Shown here: positions 8,205 to 16,850 of the stretch, piece after piece
Position numbering within the stretch: the stretch's first letter is position 1
Layout of the letters: each line of letters starts with the position of its first letter
NCBI GenBank assembly: GCA_902385625.1
Contig: CABMGE010000024.1
Coordinates: forward strand, 124,001 to 188,000
DNA from: an uncultured archaeon
GTDB lineage: Archaea; Nanobdellota; Nanobdellia; Pacearchaeales; GW2011-AR1
Length of the DNA: 64,000 bases
Reading direction: 5' to 3'
Made by a program: the position numbers and the translations under genes
Notes under the pieces: model-generated
Seen by the model: the letters and a program-made list of their open reading frames with translations, nothing else
Databases searched by the model: none
What the model was told of the DNA's origin: nothing

Positions 8205-9266
8205 TTAAATAAAATTAACATGATCGCCTTTTGACTCGATCATTTCATTAATCCAGACATTTCTTTGGTCATTTGCACAATGATTTCTGCATCCTTGTCT
8301 TGGATCAAAATTCATGAATTTTTCATATGCTTCCTTGCTGAACCATAATTCTTTAAATGATTTGTCTGAAATAGATCCGAGAACTCCGTTTTCAGAATAA
8401 GCTTTGTCATGACAAAAATAAACCTTTGAGTCTGCAGCAATTACTGGAATTGTTTGCATAACATAGCATCTGTCATATTTTCTTTCATTTGTTTCAGTTA
8501 AGTTAAAATCAGCTTCATAAGTATCATGTATTGTAAAATCAGAAAAATCTTGCTTTGCTCTTTTAATTTGACCAATTACATTCTCTTTAAATGGCTTATG
8601 ATATTCAAAAAATTTTCCAGGAACATGCATTGGAGTTATTTTCATATGATCGACTCCAAGTTCTCTGAAAAATTTAACAGAATCATAAACATGTTCTGCG
8701 TTTTTTTCCTGAACAACAAAATTAACTCCGAGTTCACAGGTTTTAGGTTTTGTTTTTGCAAAACTTTCTATATTATTTTTTAATTCATAAAACCATGACT
8801 CAGGCACTCTGCGAGTTTCAGCATATAATTTTGCATTAAGAGAGTCAGATGATATTCTTACCCATTTTCCTTGTTTTAAAAGTTCTGCATTTTCACCATT
8901 TAGTCTCTGTCCATTTGTAATCATTGAAAGATCTATTCCATACCTCAGTGTTTTTTCAAGAGTCTCGGTTATATGCGGATAAACAAGTGGTTCTCCTCCT
9001 CCAGAATATGTAACTGCACGAACTCCCATGTCTTTAAAATCATCAAGAATTTCCATTATTTTTTCTCTTGGAAGCTCATCTCTTCTGCTTACTTCACGTA
9101 TATCATTGAAATCAGGCTCATAAGAACAATAATAACAATGATGATTGCAGACATTTGTAGGTTTAAGTCTTACATAAATCGGAGCAGTTATCCTTTCTTC
9201 TGCAAAAGAAACTAGCTTTTCAGGATGCCACACAATTTTTAATTTTCCATACTGCTTATTTGCCAT
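8205..9266 (-). CDS. Radical SAM/SPASM protein
   Basis: This 353-residue enzyme has the radical SAM motif CNHHCYYC (C40, C44, C47) and VTYSGGGEPLVYP, the GGE motif that contacts SAM. A C-terminal SPASM region contains KYDRCYVMQ, VYFCHDKAY and GCRNHCANDQ. I chose the ATG at 9266 (MANKQYG) over a TTG at 9281, because a TATA box on the minus strand sits 23-31 nt before it. The product is unknown. It resembles MoaA/NifB-like oxidoreductases common in archaeal glycan clusters. It stands alone, convergent to the transketolase pair and divergent from an SDR gene. Confidence 0.85.
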   Translation of the reverse strand: MANKQYGKLKIVWHPEKLVSFAEERITAPIYVRLKPTNVCNHHCYYCSYEPDFNDIREVSRRDELPREKIMEILDDFKDMGVRAVTYSGGGEPLVYPHITETLEKTLRYGIDLSMITNGQRLNGENAELLKQGKWVRISSDSLNAKLYAETRRVPESWFYELKNNIESFAKTKPKTCELGVNFVVQEKNAEHVYDSVKFFRELGVDHMKITPMHVPGKFFEYHKPFKENVIGQIKRAKQDFSDFTIHDTYEADFNLTETNERKYDRCYVMQTIPVIAADSKVYFCHDKAYSENGVLGSISDKSFKELWFSKEAYEKFMNFDPRQGCRNHCANDQRNVWINEMIESKGDHVNFI

Positions 9267-9288
9267 GCTAGAACTTGCCAAAAATATC

Positions 9289-9297
9289 TATATAAAT
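9289..9297 (-). promoter_or_regulatory. TATA box for the 9266 radical SAM gene
   Basis: ATTTATATA on the minus strand ends 23 nt before the ATG at 9266, consistent with a leaderless transcript, and supports that start codon. Confidence 0.5.
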
Positions 9298-9362
9298 ATT
9301 GTTATATTCAATAGCAATCTTGAATTTTCTAAAGCTATCTATACTTTTTAATCATAACAATC

Positions 9363-9371
9363 TTTATAAAA
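9363..9371 (+). promoter_or_regulatory. TATA box for the 9409 SDR gene
   Basis: TTTATAAAA starts 46 nt before the ATG, so this gene should have a leader of about 20 nt, unlike most of its neighbours. The leader contains a purine-rich AAAAGGG that could aid ribosome binding. Confidence 0.4.
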
Positions 9372-9408
9372 AAACCTCAGTTGAAAAGATTAAGAAAAGG
9401 GTTTTAAA

Positions 9409-10398
9409 ATGAAAGAAAAAGTTTTGGTTACAGGAGGAGCAGGATATGTTGGAAGCGTACTTGTTGAAAAATTAGTAGCTTTAAAAGATCTTGATGTAAG
9501 TGCATTAGATGTTATGCTTTTTGGAGACAATGGTCTTGCGAGTGTAGCAGGTAAATGCAAGATAATAAAAGGAGATATAAGAGATACAAGACTTTTAGAA
9601 GAATCTCTTACTGGAATTGATTATGTTATTCATCTTGCAGCAATTGCAAATGATCCATGTTCTAATTTAAATCCTGAACTTACAAAACAGGTTAATTTTG
9701 AAGCAACAAAAAATATTGCAAGAATAGCCAAAGAAAAAGGTGCTAAAAGACTGATCTATGCTTCAAGCAGCAGTGTTTATGGAATAAAAGAAGAGCCAAA
9801 AGTAACAGAGGAGCTAACTCTTGAGCCATTAACAATTTATTCAAAAACAAAAGCCTGGGCAGAAGATGCAATAAAAGAATACGATGATAATAACTTTACA
9901 ACAGTAAGCATAAGATCAGCAACTGTTTGCGGTTACTCTCCAAGACAAAGACTTGATGTAATTGTAAATATACTTGCTTCAGATGCAATTACAAAAAAAA
10001 TTATTACTGTAAATGGCGGAGAGCAAAAAAGACCTAATGTTCATATTGATGATCTTGCAAATCTTTATGCAGATTTAATCCATGCTCCAAAAGAGAAAAT
10101 TTCAGCACAGGTTTTTAATTATGGAAAAGAAAACTATACTGTTAATGAAATAGCAGATATGGTAAAAAAAGCAATAGGAGATGATGTGGTTATCAGGAAA
10201 AATCCAAAAACAGCTGATTCAAGGTCATACAATATATCTTCTGAAAAAATAGAAAATGCACTTGGAGTTTATCCAAAACACACAATAACAGAAGCAGTAT
10301 ATGATTTGAAAAAAGCATTTGAAAGAGGACTTATTCCAAATCCCGAAGATACTCGTTATAGAAATGTTGCAAGAATGAAAGAGATTAATTTTAATTAA
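9409..10398 (+). CDS. NAD-dependent epimerase/dehydratase (extended SDR)
   Basis: This 329-residue nucleotide-sugar enzyme has TGGAGYVG (8-15) for NAD binding, HLAAIAND, SSSSVYG (120-125) and the catalytic Y144/K148 pair in YSKTK. The C-terminal part includes RPNVHIDDLANLY, typical of extended SDRs acting on nucleotide-sugar hexoses. It most resembles the general UDP-glucose 4-epimerase/dehydratase-like group. Specificity cannot be assigned. Its stop overlaps the stop of the convergent HD gene by 4 nt. Confidence 0.8.
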   Translation: MKEKVLVTGGAGYVGSVLVEKLVALKDLDVSALDVMLFGDNGLASVAGKCKIIKGDIRDTRLLEESLTGIDYVIHLAAIANDPCSNLNPELTKQVNFEATKNIARIAKEKGAKRLIYASSSSVYGIKEEPKVTEELTLEPLTIYSKTKAWAEDAIKEYDDNNFTTVSIRSATVCGYSPRQRLDVIVNILASDAITKKIITVNGGEQKRPNVHIDDLANLYADLIHAPKEKISAQVFNYGKENYTVNEIADMVKKAIGDDVVIRKNPKTADSRSYNISSEKIENALGVYPKHTITEAVYDLKKAFERGLIPNPEDTRYRNVARMKEINFN

Positions 10399-11180
10399 TA
10401 CTCTGAAAATCTAAAGTAAACTTCTGCAAGTTTCATGTTTGTTGGAAGTTGCATAACTGCTGATTTAAGTTCTTCTCTAAGTCCTTTTCTTTCAAGTATT
10501 TTTGAAATCTCCTCTTCATTCTGAGAATTTGTTATTACATCTGTTTTTCCAAGTGAATCACACAAAAAATAAACTCCTATCTCATGTTTTACATCAGAAT
10601 ATCTGTTTGAAACTAGCCTACATAAATCCCTTGAATCATTATTGTTAATGTCTACTGAATTGAGTTTTCCTGCATGCTTTAATTCATCCCTTATTTCTTT
10701 TCCTATAACATCATGGGTTTCAACACACCTTGAAATATATTTAATCTGATTATCAGTAAGCCCAAAAGAATAAAGCATTTCTTTTAATGGATTCTGATTT
10801 ATCAGATAAACTGAAAGTTTTTCATGACCCCGATCTTTTTCATTGCTTCCAAAAACAATTATCTTTCCAAGATCATGAAGTGGAATACTTATTTCAATTA
10901 AATCCTTTTTTTTAATTCCATCTATTTTTTTGTTTAAAACTTGATTAATGTTTGTATAATCCCAGTCTTTGAGTATAGAGTCAAGTTCATTTAAAAAAAC
11001 ACTTCTGACTTTTTTTGTATGTGTTATTAACCCAAACTCATGCCAGGGATAAAGCCTTTTTTCTAAAAAATCAGGATTAGTACTGTAACTTTCAATTCCA
11101 TACTCTTTTGCAATATTTGAAACAATAAAGTCCAGACGATTTTCAAGTAATTCAGCTATATCCTTGTGATTTTCCTTCAT
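10395..11180 (-). CDS. HD-domain phosphohydrolase
   Basis: The 261-residue protein shows a complete HD metal-site pattern. His54 is in THTKKV, the HD pair H102/D103 is in LHDLGK, and further His lie at H119 and at H156 in ETHD. A later Asp is in LCDSLGKTD. Such proteins are metal-dependent phosphohydrolases of nucleotides or related phosphates. The substrate here is unknown. ATG at 11180 is preferred over a TTG two codons upstream, because a symmetric TATA box lies 27 nt before it. It is divergent from an APH-family kinase gene, and the pair may be co-regulated. Confidence 0.75.
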   Translation of the reverse strand: MKENHKDIAELLENRLDFIVSNIAKEYGIESYSTNPDFLEKRLYPWHEFGLITHTKKVRSVFLNELDSILKDWDYTNINQVLNKKIDGIKKKDLIEISIPLHDLGKIIVFGSNEKDRGHEKLSVYLINQNPLKEMLYSFGLTDNQIKYISRCVETHDVIGKEIRDELKHAGKLNSVDINNNDSRDLCRLVSNRYSDVKHEIGVYFLCDSLGKTDVITNSQNEEEISKILERKGLREELKSAVMQLPTNMKLAEVYFRFSEY

Positions 11181-11194
11181 TGTCAACCTAATTA

Positions 11195-11221
11195 CAACAA
11201 TTCTTATAAAGATTATTGTTG
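11195..11221. promoter_or_regulatory. Symmetric divergent promoter of HD and APH genes
   Basis: A near-palindromic TATA element CTTATAAAG (11203-11211) is flanked by inverted 7-mers CAACAAT (11195-11201) and ATTGTTG (11215-11221). Its centre is about 27 nt from the HD start codon and 28 nt from the APH start codon. One element could therefore serve both genes as leaderless transcripts, with the flanking arms as a possible regulator site. Confidence 0.55.
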
Positions 11222-11234
11222 ACGACTAAGTAAT

Positions 11235-12215
11235 ATGGAAAATGAATTTCAAGGATATTTTAATGATAAAATCAATAGTGTAAAGCGACTTGCTCATCTT
11301 GGAAATAACCAGATTTATAGGGTAGATACTAAAAGAAGTTATCTTTTGAAAAAATACTCTACCACTCAAAAAGATAATTGGAATCGTGGTAAAACTGAGT
11401 TTTTTGCTGTTTCTAACTTCTGGAGAATTGGACTTCGAAATATTCCAGAACCAATTGGATTATTTGATAATTCAACTATTGCAGTTTATTCTTTTGAACC
11501 AGGAAAAACCTTAAGTCCTGATGAAATAAAAAAAGATGATATTGTTTCTGCAGCAGAGTTTTTATCAAGACTCCACACTCTTCCAATAGCTGAAAAACAA
11601 TCTTTTCCTCTTGAAAGAACAAGTTGCCTGACTATACAGAGTTATGTTGATTTAATAAAAAACCGTTACAATAATATCTCCTCTGATTTTTCAGGAAAAA
11701 CAGAACACAGAGCTCTTCTGGAAAATAATGTTCTTCCAAAGATAAAAGAGCTAGAGAACTATGTTTTTGATAATTTAAATGGATTTGATGTAAAAAAAGA
11801 TCTGCCACTCGAAGAACAGGTAATAACTCCTGGTGATTTTGGGTTTCATAATATTTTAGTCGATAGGCCGAATAACAAATATACTTTTATTGACTTTGAA
11901 TACTGTGGAAGAGATGATCCAATAAAGCAAATTCTTGACTTTTTGCATCATGACAGGACAAGAGAACTCAGTTCTGAACTAAAAGAGTTGTTTGTAAAAG
12001 AGTATAGAAAAAACACAAATCATCATGATCATTTTGAGAAAAGAATGCAGCTCCTTGATCCAGTAATTGGCATGAATTGGGCCCTTATTTATCTAAATGT
12101 TCTTTCAGGAAATTACTTAAAAAATACAAACTTTGCAAATGGAAATGTTTCAGAAGTAATAGATGAAAGAGTAACTAAGGCAAAACTAAAACTAGATAAA
12201 ATAAGGTATTTTTAA
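11235..12215 (+). CDS. APH-family (aminoglycoside/choline kinase-like) phosphotransferase
   Basis: This 326-residue kinase-like protein carries the APH catalytic loop GDFGFHNILVD (200-210) with D201 and N206, and the metal-binding TFIDFEYCGRDDP with D220. The N-terminal lobe is divergent but has YLLKKY, a plausible ATP-binding Lys. APH-fold enzymes phosphorylate sugars, choline, homoserine or antibiotics. In a glycan cluster, a sugar or lipid-head-group kinase is the most likely reading. It is not evidence of drug resistance. It is divergent from an HD phosphohydrolase and followed 23 nt later by a glycosyltransferase. Confidence 0.75.
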   Translation: MENEFQGYFNDKINSVKRLAHLGNNQIYRVDTKRSYLLKKYSTTQKDNWNRGKTEFFAVSNFWRIGLRNIPEPIGLFDNSTIAVYSFEPGKTLSPDEIKKDDIVSAAEFLSRLHTLPIAEKQSFPLERTSCLTIQSYVDLIKNRYNNISSDFSGKTEHRALLENNVLPKIKELENYVFDNLNGFDVKKDLPLEEQVITPGDFGFHNILVDRPNNKYTFIDFEYCGRDDPIKQILDFLHHDRTRELSSELKELFVKEYRKNTNHHDHFEKRMQLLDPVIGMNWALIYLNVLSGNYLKNTNFANGNVSEVIDERVTKAKLKLDKIRYF

Positions 12216-12238
12216 TACTCTGATTAAATCAATTAAAT

Positions 12239-13309
12239 ATGATAAAAAAAATCTCTATTTTTACATTTAGTTTTTATCCAAATAGAAAAGCAATGCTGGA
12301 TTACCTAAATAAGGTGTTTCCAAAAGATGTTCATATCTTTCTTTTTACAACAAAAGGCCATAAGGAAAAATACAAGGACAATTACAAAAGAATTACAATT
12401 GTTGAGACTGATTGTTCAAGACTTACATCTTTTTTTGAATTCAGGCGTTTTTGCAAAAAAAATAAAATTGAAAGAGTGATAAATATTGGAATACTTCCCT
12501 ATGAAGGTTTTGTAATGTTTTTTTCAACTATTTTTTCAAAAACTGATTTTATAACTTTTAATTTGGGAAATCCAATAGAGGTTATGAGGGTTGGAAAAAT
12601 AAAAGACAGGCTGATTGGATCTATCGAGGCTTTTTCACTTTTATTTCTTTCAGTTTTTTCAAAAAAAATGATTTTATGCTCCAAGTCACTTGAAACTTAC
12701 GCAAAGAAAAGCTATCTTTTTAGAAACAGAGTAGACTATCTTCCTCCAACAATTCCAACTGAATTTTTTAAATTAAAGAGCAAGGATCAGGTAAGAAAAA
12801 AGCTTGGAATAAAAAATAATGAAAAAGTAGTCTTGTTTGTTGGAAGAATACACTATTTGAAAGGATCTGATATTTTACTAAGCCTTATAAAAAATAATCC
12901 TGATAAAAAGTTCATATTAATAGGAAAAATAAAGGATGAAAACTATAATAAGGAAAAATTTGCTAACCTGGTTTTAATTCCAGAAAAAACTCATGAAGAA
13001 CTAGTAGATTATTACAATGCTGCAGATATCTGTGTTTTTCCAAGCAGACTTGAAGGCTTGGCTCTTGTTCCAAGAGAAGCAATGGCTTGTGGAACTCCTG
13101 CAATAATTCTAAACACCTTGACTTCAAAATCAATTGAAGCTGCAATCAAGGCAGACAACTATTCTGATTTTAATAAAAATCTAAATGATTTTTTTAATCT
13201 TTCAAATGATAAAAGAAAATCGCTCTCAAAAAAATCCAGGGACTACATAATAAAGGAATATGATGATCTTGTTCATAAGGGAAATTATATTGATAAATTA
13301 TTAAATTAA
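12239..13309 (+). CDS. GT4-type glycosyltransferase
   Basis: The 356-residue GT-B enzyme has a C-terminal Glycos_transf_1 domain. VVLFVGRIHYLKGSD marks its start, and ICVFPSRLEGLALVPREAMACGTP near 260-285 is the donor-binding signature with the conserved EX7E-type acidic pair. The N-terminal acceptor domain is less conserved. It likely transfers a sugar from a nucleotide donor to a lipid-linked or glycan acceptor at the cytoplasmic face. It is in the same direction as the APH gene and converges with another GT4 gene 4 nt away. Confidence 0.85.
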   Translation: MIKKISIFTFSFYPNRKAMLDYLNKVFPKDVHIFLFTTKGHKEKYKDNYKRITIVETDCSRLTSFFEFRRFCKKNKIERVINIGILPYEGFVMFFSTIFSKTDFITFNLGNPIEVMRVGKIKDRLIGSIEAFSLLFLSVFSKKMILCSKSLETYAKKSYLFRNRVDYLPPTIPTEFFKLKSKDQVRKKLGIKNNEKVVLFVGRIHYLKGSDILLSLIKNNPDKKFILIGKIKDENYNKEKFANLVLIPEKTHEELVDYYNAADICVFPSRLEGLALVPREAMACGTPAIILNTLTSKSIEAAIKADNYSDFNKNLNDFFNLSNDKRKSLSKKSRDYIIKEYDDLVHKGNYIDKLLN

Positions 13310-13313
13310 GAAC

Positions 13314-14489
13314 TTAGTTATTGTAATAATCTTTTACAGTATCTTCAATTATCTTTTTCCACCTGTATTTTTCAGCATATTTTTTAAGATTTTTGCTTTT
13401 CCACCCAAGGACTTCTTTTACTCCAAGAACAATATCTTCTGAACTCTTTGGCTGAATAATTATTCCATTTTCCTTGTTTTTAATCATTAAAGAAACTCCT
13501 CCTACATTTGAAACAACACACGGAAGGTTTCTTGCCATTGCTTCCATAACAGTTACAGGAGCCCCTTCTTTTGAAGATGGAAGAACCAAAAGATCAGCAG
13601 AACTTAGGTATAGTAATTTTTTATCTCCAAAAACTCCTCCAAGAAACTCTACATTTGATAGTTTGTTTTCCTTTGCATAATTTTTGTATTTTTCCTCTTC
13701 AGGACCAAATCCAATTATTTTTAGTTCTACACTTTCAAGTTCTTTCATAGAATCAAGTAAATATCTGACTCCCTTTACTTCATTTATTCTTCCGATAAAG
13801 AGTATGATTTTTTTATTTTGAGGAAGTTTTAATTTCTTTCTTGCACTGGTTTTACTAACACTATTAAAATAAAAATCATCAATTCCCATTGTCTGAAACC
13901 TGGTATTTGATTTTGGACAGACTTTTTTCAAATAATCAATTTCATCCTGGGAAAGTGCATAAAAACTATCAATATTTTTTAAAACCATATTTTCCCATAT
14001 CTGGCCTAAAATAAAAATAGGAAAAAATAGCCTGTATCTTTTTGTCTGGGAAAGATGCCTGAGTGGAGGACTTCCTCCATGATGCTGGCAAATTATCTTA
14101 TTTTTTTTAAATAATGTTGCAATCAAAAGTCCATGTAGATTATGGTATTCATGCAGATGTATTATCAGTTTATAATTTTCTTTTTTGCTTTTTTGAATTT
14201 CTTTTTTTAATTCTTTTAGCATTGGAATTGAAAAATCAAGTGCATAGATTGGAGAAAAAGTTACTGGAAAAAACCTGAATAAAACTCCTGAATCTGTAAA
14301 TGAACTTTCGCCTTTATCCTCTTTTTCAGGAGCCCAGCATTCAACATCTATTTTTGGATAATATTTTCTAAGTTGCTTTGATGTTTTGGAATACCAGTCA
14401 TTTAGCGTTATATCTTTTAACTTATCTCCTTTATTTGCAAAATAAGAATGAGATGCATGCGCTATCTGTATAACTTTAATTTTTTCCAT
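13314..14489 (-). CDS. GT4-type glycosyltransferase
   Basis: The 391-residue glycosyltransferase has a GT-B fold. The N-terminal half includes LIIHLHEYHNLHGLL and IICQHHGGSPPL, and the C-terminal donor domain has IILFIGRINEVKGVRYLL and LLVLPSSKEGAPVTVMEAMARNLP, a textbook GT4 ending. Length is usual for the family. It is likely a retaining enzyme that extends a surface polysaccharide or N-glycan precursor. The gene lies 22 nt downstream of the tyvelose-epimerase-like gene on the same strand and probably shares its transcript. Confidence 0.88.
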   Translation of the reverse strand: MEKIKVIQIAHASHSYFANKGDKLKDITLNDWYSKTSKQLRKYYPKIDVECWAPEKEDKGESSFTDSGVLFRFFPVTFSPIYALDFSIPMLKELKKEIQKSKKENYKLIIHLHEYHNLHGLLIATLFKKNKIICQHHGGSPPLRHLSQTKRYRLFFPIFILGQIWENMVLKNIDSFYALSQDEIDYLKKVCPKSNTRFQTMGIDDFYFNSVSKTSARKKLKLPQNKKIILFIGRINEVKGVRYLLDSMKELESVELKIIGFGPEEEKYKNYAKENKLSNVEFLGGVFGDKKLLYLSSADLLVLPSSKEGAPVTVMEAMARNLPCVVSNVGGVSLMIKNKENGIIIQPKSSEDIVLGVKEVLGWKSKNLKKYAEKYRWKKIIEDTVKDYYNN

Positions 14490-14511
14490 TGATAAAAAGA
14501 ATAATTTATTT

Positions 14512-15552
14512 TCAGTTCGTTTTTATAAATAAGTTCTCGTTCTTATTTATCCAGTCTACAAGTTTTTGGACTCCTTCTGCAGGAAGAACTTTAGGTTCCC
14601 ATCCAAGTTCTCTTTTTGCCTTGCTTATGTCTGAAACATAATATCTTAAGTCTCCAAATCTATCCTTGTCAAACTTTACATCTGATTTTTTGCCAGTTGT
14701 TTTGTCAATTAATGAAATGCATTCAAGAAGCGAAATCATTGTCTTTTCTCCACCGCCAATATTGTATATTCCTGGTTTTTGAGTTCTGTAAAAAGCATCA
14801 AATGCTTCTGCAACATCTGTTGCATATAAAATATCCCTTAATTGTTTTCCAGTTCCAAATATTGTCAAAGGCAAACCAAGAACATTTCTTATTGCAAAGT
14901 TAGCAACCCATCCATGGTCTTCTCCTCCAAACTGATTAGGTCCATAAATTCCAGTAAGTCTAAAACTTGCTGCTTTTATTTTAAATGTATCAATATAGCA
15001 TTGTATGTAGTGTTCAGCAGAAGATTTTGAAGCATGAAGAGGCGTTACAACTCCCTGTAATAGTGGCTCGCTTTCATTGATTGTTACAGGACTTTTAACA
15101 TATCTTGTTAGTTCTTCACTTAATTCAGAATTAATTTTATCAGGACCATAGCAATGAACAGAATTGCAAGATGCAATAGGAATATTATATTTTCTTGCAG
15201 CTTCAAGTACATTAAATGTTCCGATAACATTTGTTGTAAAGTCAAGTACAGGATCTTCCCATGACATAGTCATTGTTGGTTGAGCAGCAGTATGGCATAT
15301 GTAATCGCATCCATCAGCCCATCTCATAAGTATATCCTTGTCTCTTATATCTGCAACAACTATTTCAACGCCCATGCTTTCAAGAAGTTTCTTATTATGA
15401 AATCTTGCCTCAGGTTTCATATAAACATTTCTTGCAAACTCATGTTTAGCAAGATTATCATAGGCAATTACATCCCATCCTTTTTTTCTATACATCTCAC
15501 AGATATGGCTTCCGAGAAACCCACATCCCCCTGTTACAAGTACTTTTGGCAT
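14512..15552 (-). CDS. CDP-tyvelose/paratose 2-epimerase-like SDR with altered active site
   Basis: The 346-residue extended SDR has TGGCGFLG (7-14). Segments AAQPTMTMSWEDPVLDF and GTFNVLEAARKY resemble CDP-tyvelose 2-epimerases. The C-terminal GEDHGWVANFAI and GTGKQLRDILYATDV also fit that group. The catalytic YxxxK motif is not intact. The aligned stretch is TPLHASKSSAE (170-180), with Leu172 where Tyr belongs and Lys176 retained. Some relatives have Phe at this position. The substrate is probably a CDP- or UDP-linked hexose. The lost Tyr may mean a changed mechanism or reaction. Confidence 0.8.
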   Translation of the reverse strand: MPKVLVTGGCGFLGSHICEMYRKKGWDVIAYDNLAKHEFARNVYMKPEARFHNKKLLESMGVEIVVADIRDKDILMRWADGCDYICHTAAQPTMTMSWEDPVLDFTTNVIGTFNVLEAARKYNIPIASCNSVHCYGPDKINSELSEELTRYVKSPVTINESEPLLQGVVTPLHASKSSAEHYIQCYIDTFKIKAASFRLTGIYGPNQFGGEDHGWVANFAIRNVLGLPLTIFGTGKQLRDILYATDVAEAFDAFYRTQKPGIYNIGGGEKTMISLLECISLIDKTTGKKSDVKFDKDRFGDLRYYVSDISKAKRELGWEPKVLPAEGVQKLVDWINKNENLFIKTN

Positions 15553-15604
15553 GTAAATTTATATCAAATTTGATTTAAAAACATTTAGTTATTTAAGAAT
15601 ATTA

Positions 15605-16762
15605 ATGCGTTCTAATTATCTTTATAAACCTCTATTTTTTAATAGTCTAATGCCATCAATGTCTCTAAAGCATAAAATAAAATTGTTTTCTAATTTTATT
15701 TTTGCAGCAAGATTTCGTGAAATCTATAATATGTTCTGGGTTTATCCTCTATGGTGGAATCATAAGTCAAGTGCATTTATTTTAAACAAAGTCCTTCCAA
15801 AACTCGGGATTGATCTTTTTCCTCCATTCCTTGAAATAGAGCCAACAACTGTTTGCAACTTCAGGTGCCAGATCTGTGAACATACTTACTGGAAAGAACC
15901 TTCAAAAAACATGACTTTTGAGCAGTTTAAAAAAATCTTTGATGATTTTGGAAAGCCAAAATGGCTTGGGCTTACAGGAATTGGTTCTTCTTACCTAAAT
16001 AAAGATTATCACAAAATGTTAAGATATGCAAAGTCAAAAGGAACAATTGTAGAGGTATTTGATCATTTTGCACATTTTAAAAATGATGAGGAAATAAAAG
16101 AATTAATTGAAATAGGTCCTGACTTTCAGTTCATAAGTATTTATGGAGCTACAAAAAAAACTTCTGAATTTATCTCCAAGGGATCTGATTTTGACAGGAC
16201 AATGAGGGATTTAAGAAAATTTGTTAAAATGAAAAAACAAATGAAAAAAAGATTTCCAATACTTAATTTTCACTTCATTGTAACAAAGCAGTCTAAAGAC
16301 GAACTTTTCCAGTTTATTGATCTTGTTGCAGGACTTAATACTGATATCGGAGAAATTTTAATTACGCCTCTTTTACATGGTTTTACTCATGCAAAAGGTT
16401 TCCAAGTGCAAATTGATGATGAATACAGATTAAAAGTCATTAACTATGCACATAAAAAAGGAATTGCAATTACTTTTAACCAGTGTGCTAAAGAAGAAAA
16501 ACCCTGCATTGATTTTTGCAAGGAATACATAATGCCATTTATTTTTGTAAATGGTGATGTAACTCCTTGTTGTGGCCAAAATGAAGGAAATTTAAGAGAC
16601 TGGCAACATAGAACTAGTCTTGGAAATGCCCTTGAAAAACCTTTCAAAAGTATTTGGTATTCTCCAGAATATGTTAAAATGAGAAAATCAATAAGGGCAA
16701 ATAAATGCCCTTCAGAATGTCTGCACTGTCCTGCTTATGATCTCAAGAAGTGCAGGAAATAA
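15605..16762 (+). CDS. Radical SAM/SPASM protein
   Basis: This 385-residue radical SAM enzyme has a ~70-residue N-terminal extension before EIEPTTVCNFRCQIC (cluster ligands C84, C88, C91). The middle part contains LGLTGIGSSYLNKDY instead of a classic GGE. The SPASM-like tail has FCKEYIMPFIFVNGDVTPCCGQN and CPSECLHCPAYDLKKC, rich in Cys for auxiliary clusters. It is the longest of the four radical SAM proteins here. It sits divergent from the epimerase-like gene with a 52-nt spacer, and convergent with the nucleotidyltransferase fusion. The product is unknown. Confidence 0.85.
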   Translation: MRSNYLYKPLFFNSLMPSMSLKHKIKLFSNFIFAARFREIYNMFWVYPLWWNHKSSAFILNKVLPKLGIDLFPPFLEIEPTTVCNFRCQICEHTYWKEPSKNMTFEQFKKIFDDFGKPKWLGLTGIGSSYLNKDYHKMLRYAKSKGTIVEVFDHFAHFKNDEEIKELIEIGPDFQFISIYGATKKTSEFISKGSDFDRTMRDLRKFVKMKKQMKKRFPILNFHFIVTKQSKDELFQFIDLVAGLNTDIGEILITPLLHGFTHAKGFQVQIDDEYRLKVINYAHKKGIAITFNQCAKEEKPCIDFCKEYIMPFIFVNGDVTPCCGQNEGNLRDWQHRTSLGNALEKPFKSIWYSPEYVKMRKSIRANKCPSECLHCPAYDLKKCRK

Positions 16763-16800
16763 TTCATTTCATACAGTTTATAATTTTTAGAATGGATTAT

Positions 16801-16821
16801 TAATAAAAATTGTTTTTATTA
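16801..16821. terminator. Hairpin between convergent genes (first of two)
   Basis: TAATAAAAA / TTTTTATTA forms a 9-bp A/T stem with a TTG loop, 38 nt after the radical SAM stop codon. It contains its own U-tract on either strand. Confidence 0.45.
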
Positions 16822-16829
16822 AAAAAGCT

Positions 16830-16850
16830 TAATTTCGCAAAGCGAAATTA
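16830..16850. terminator. Hairpin with AAA loop overlapping a stop codon
   Basis: TAATTTCGC-AAA-GCGAAATTA is a perfect 9-bp stem with a 3-nt loop. The minus-strand stop codon of the nucleotidyltransferase-GT4 fusion is the outer end of the stem, so the hairpin starts at the stop codon itself. With the previous hairpin it separates two convergent genes. Confidence 0.5.

Noticed and set aside
11235-12215. Aminoglycoside resistance gene
   Set aside because: The APH fold is shared by many sugar, choline and homoserine kinases. The context is glycan metabolism and there is no resistance signature.
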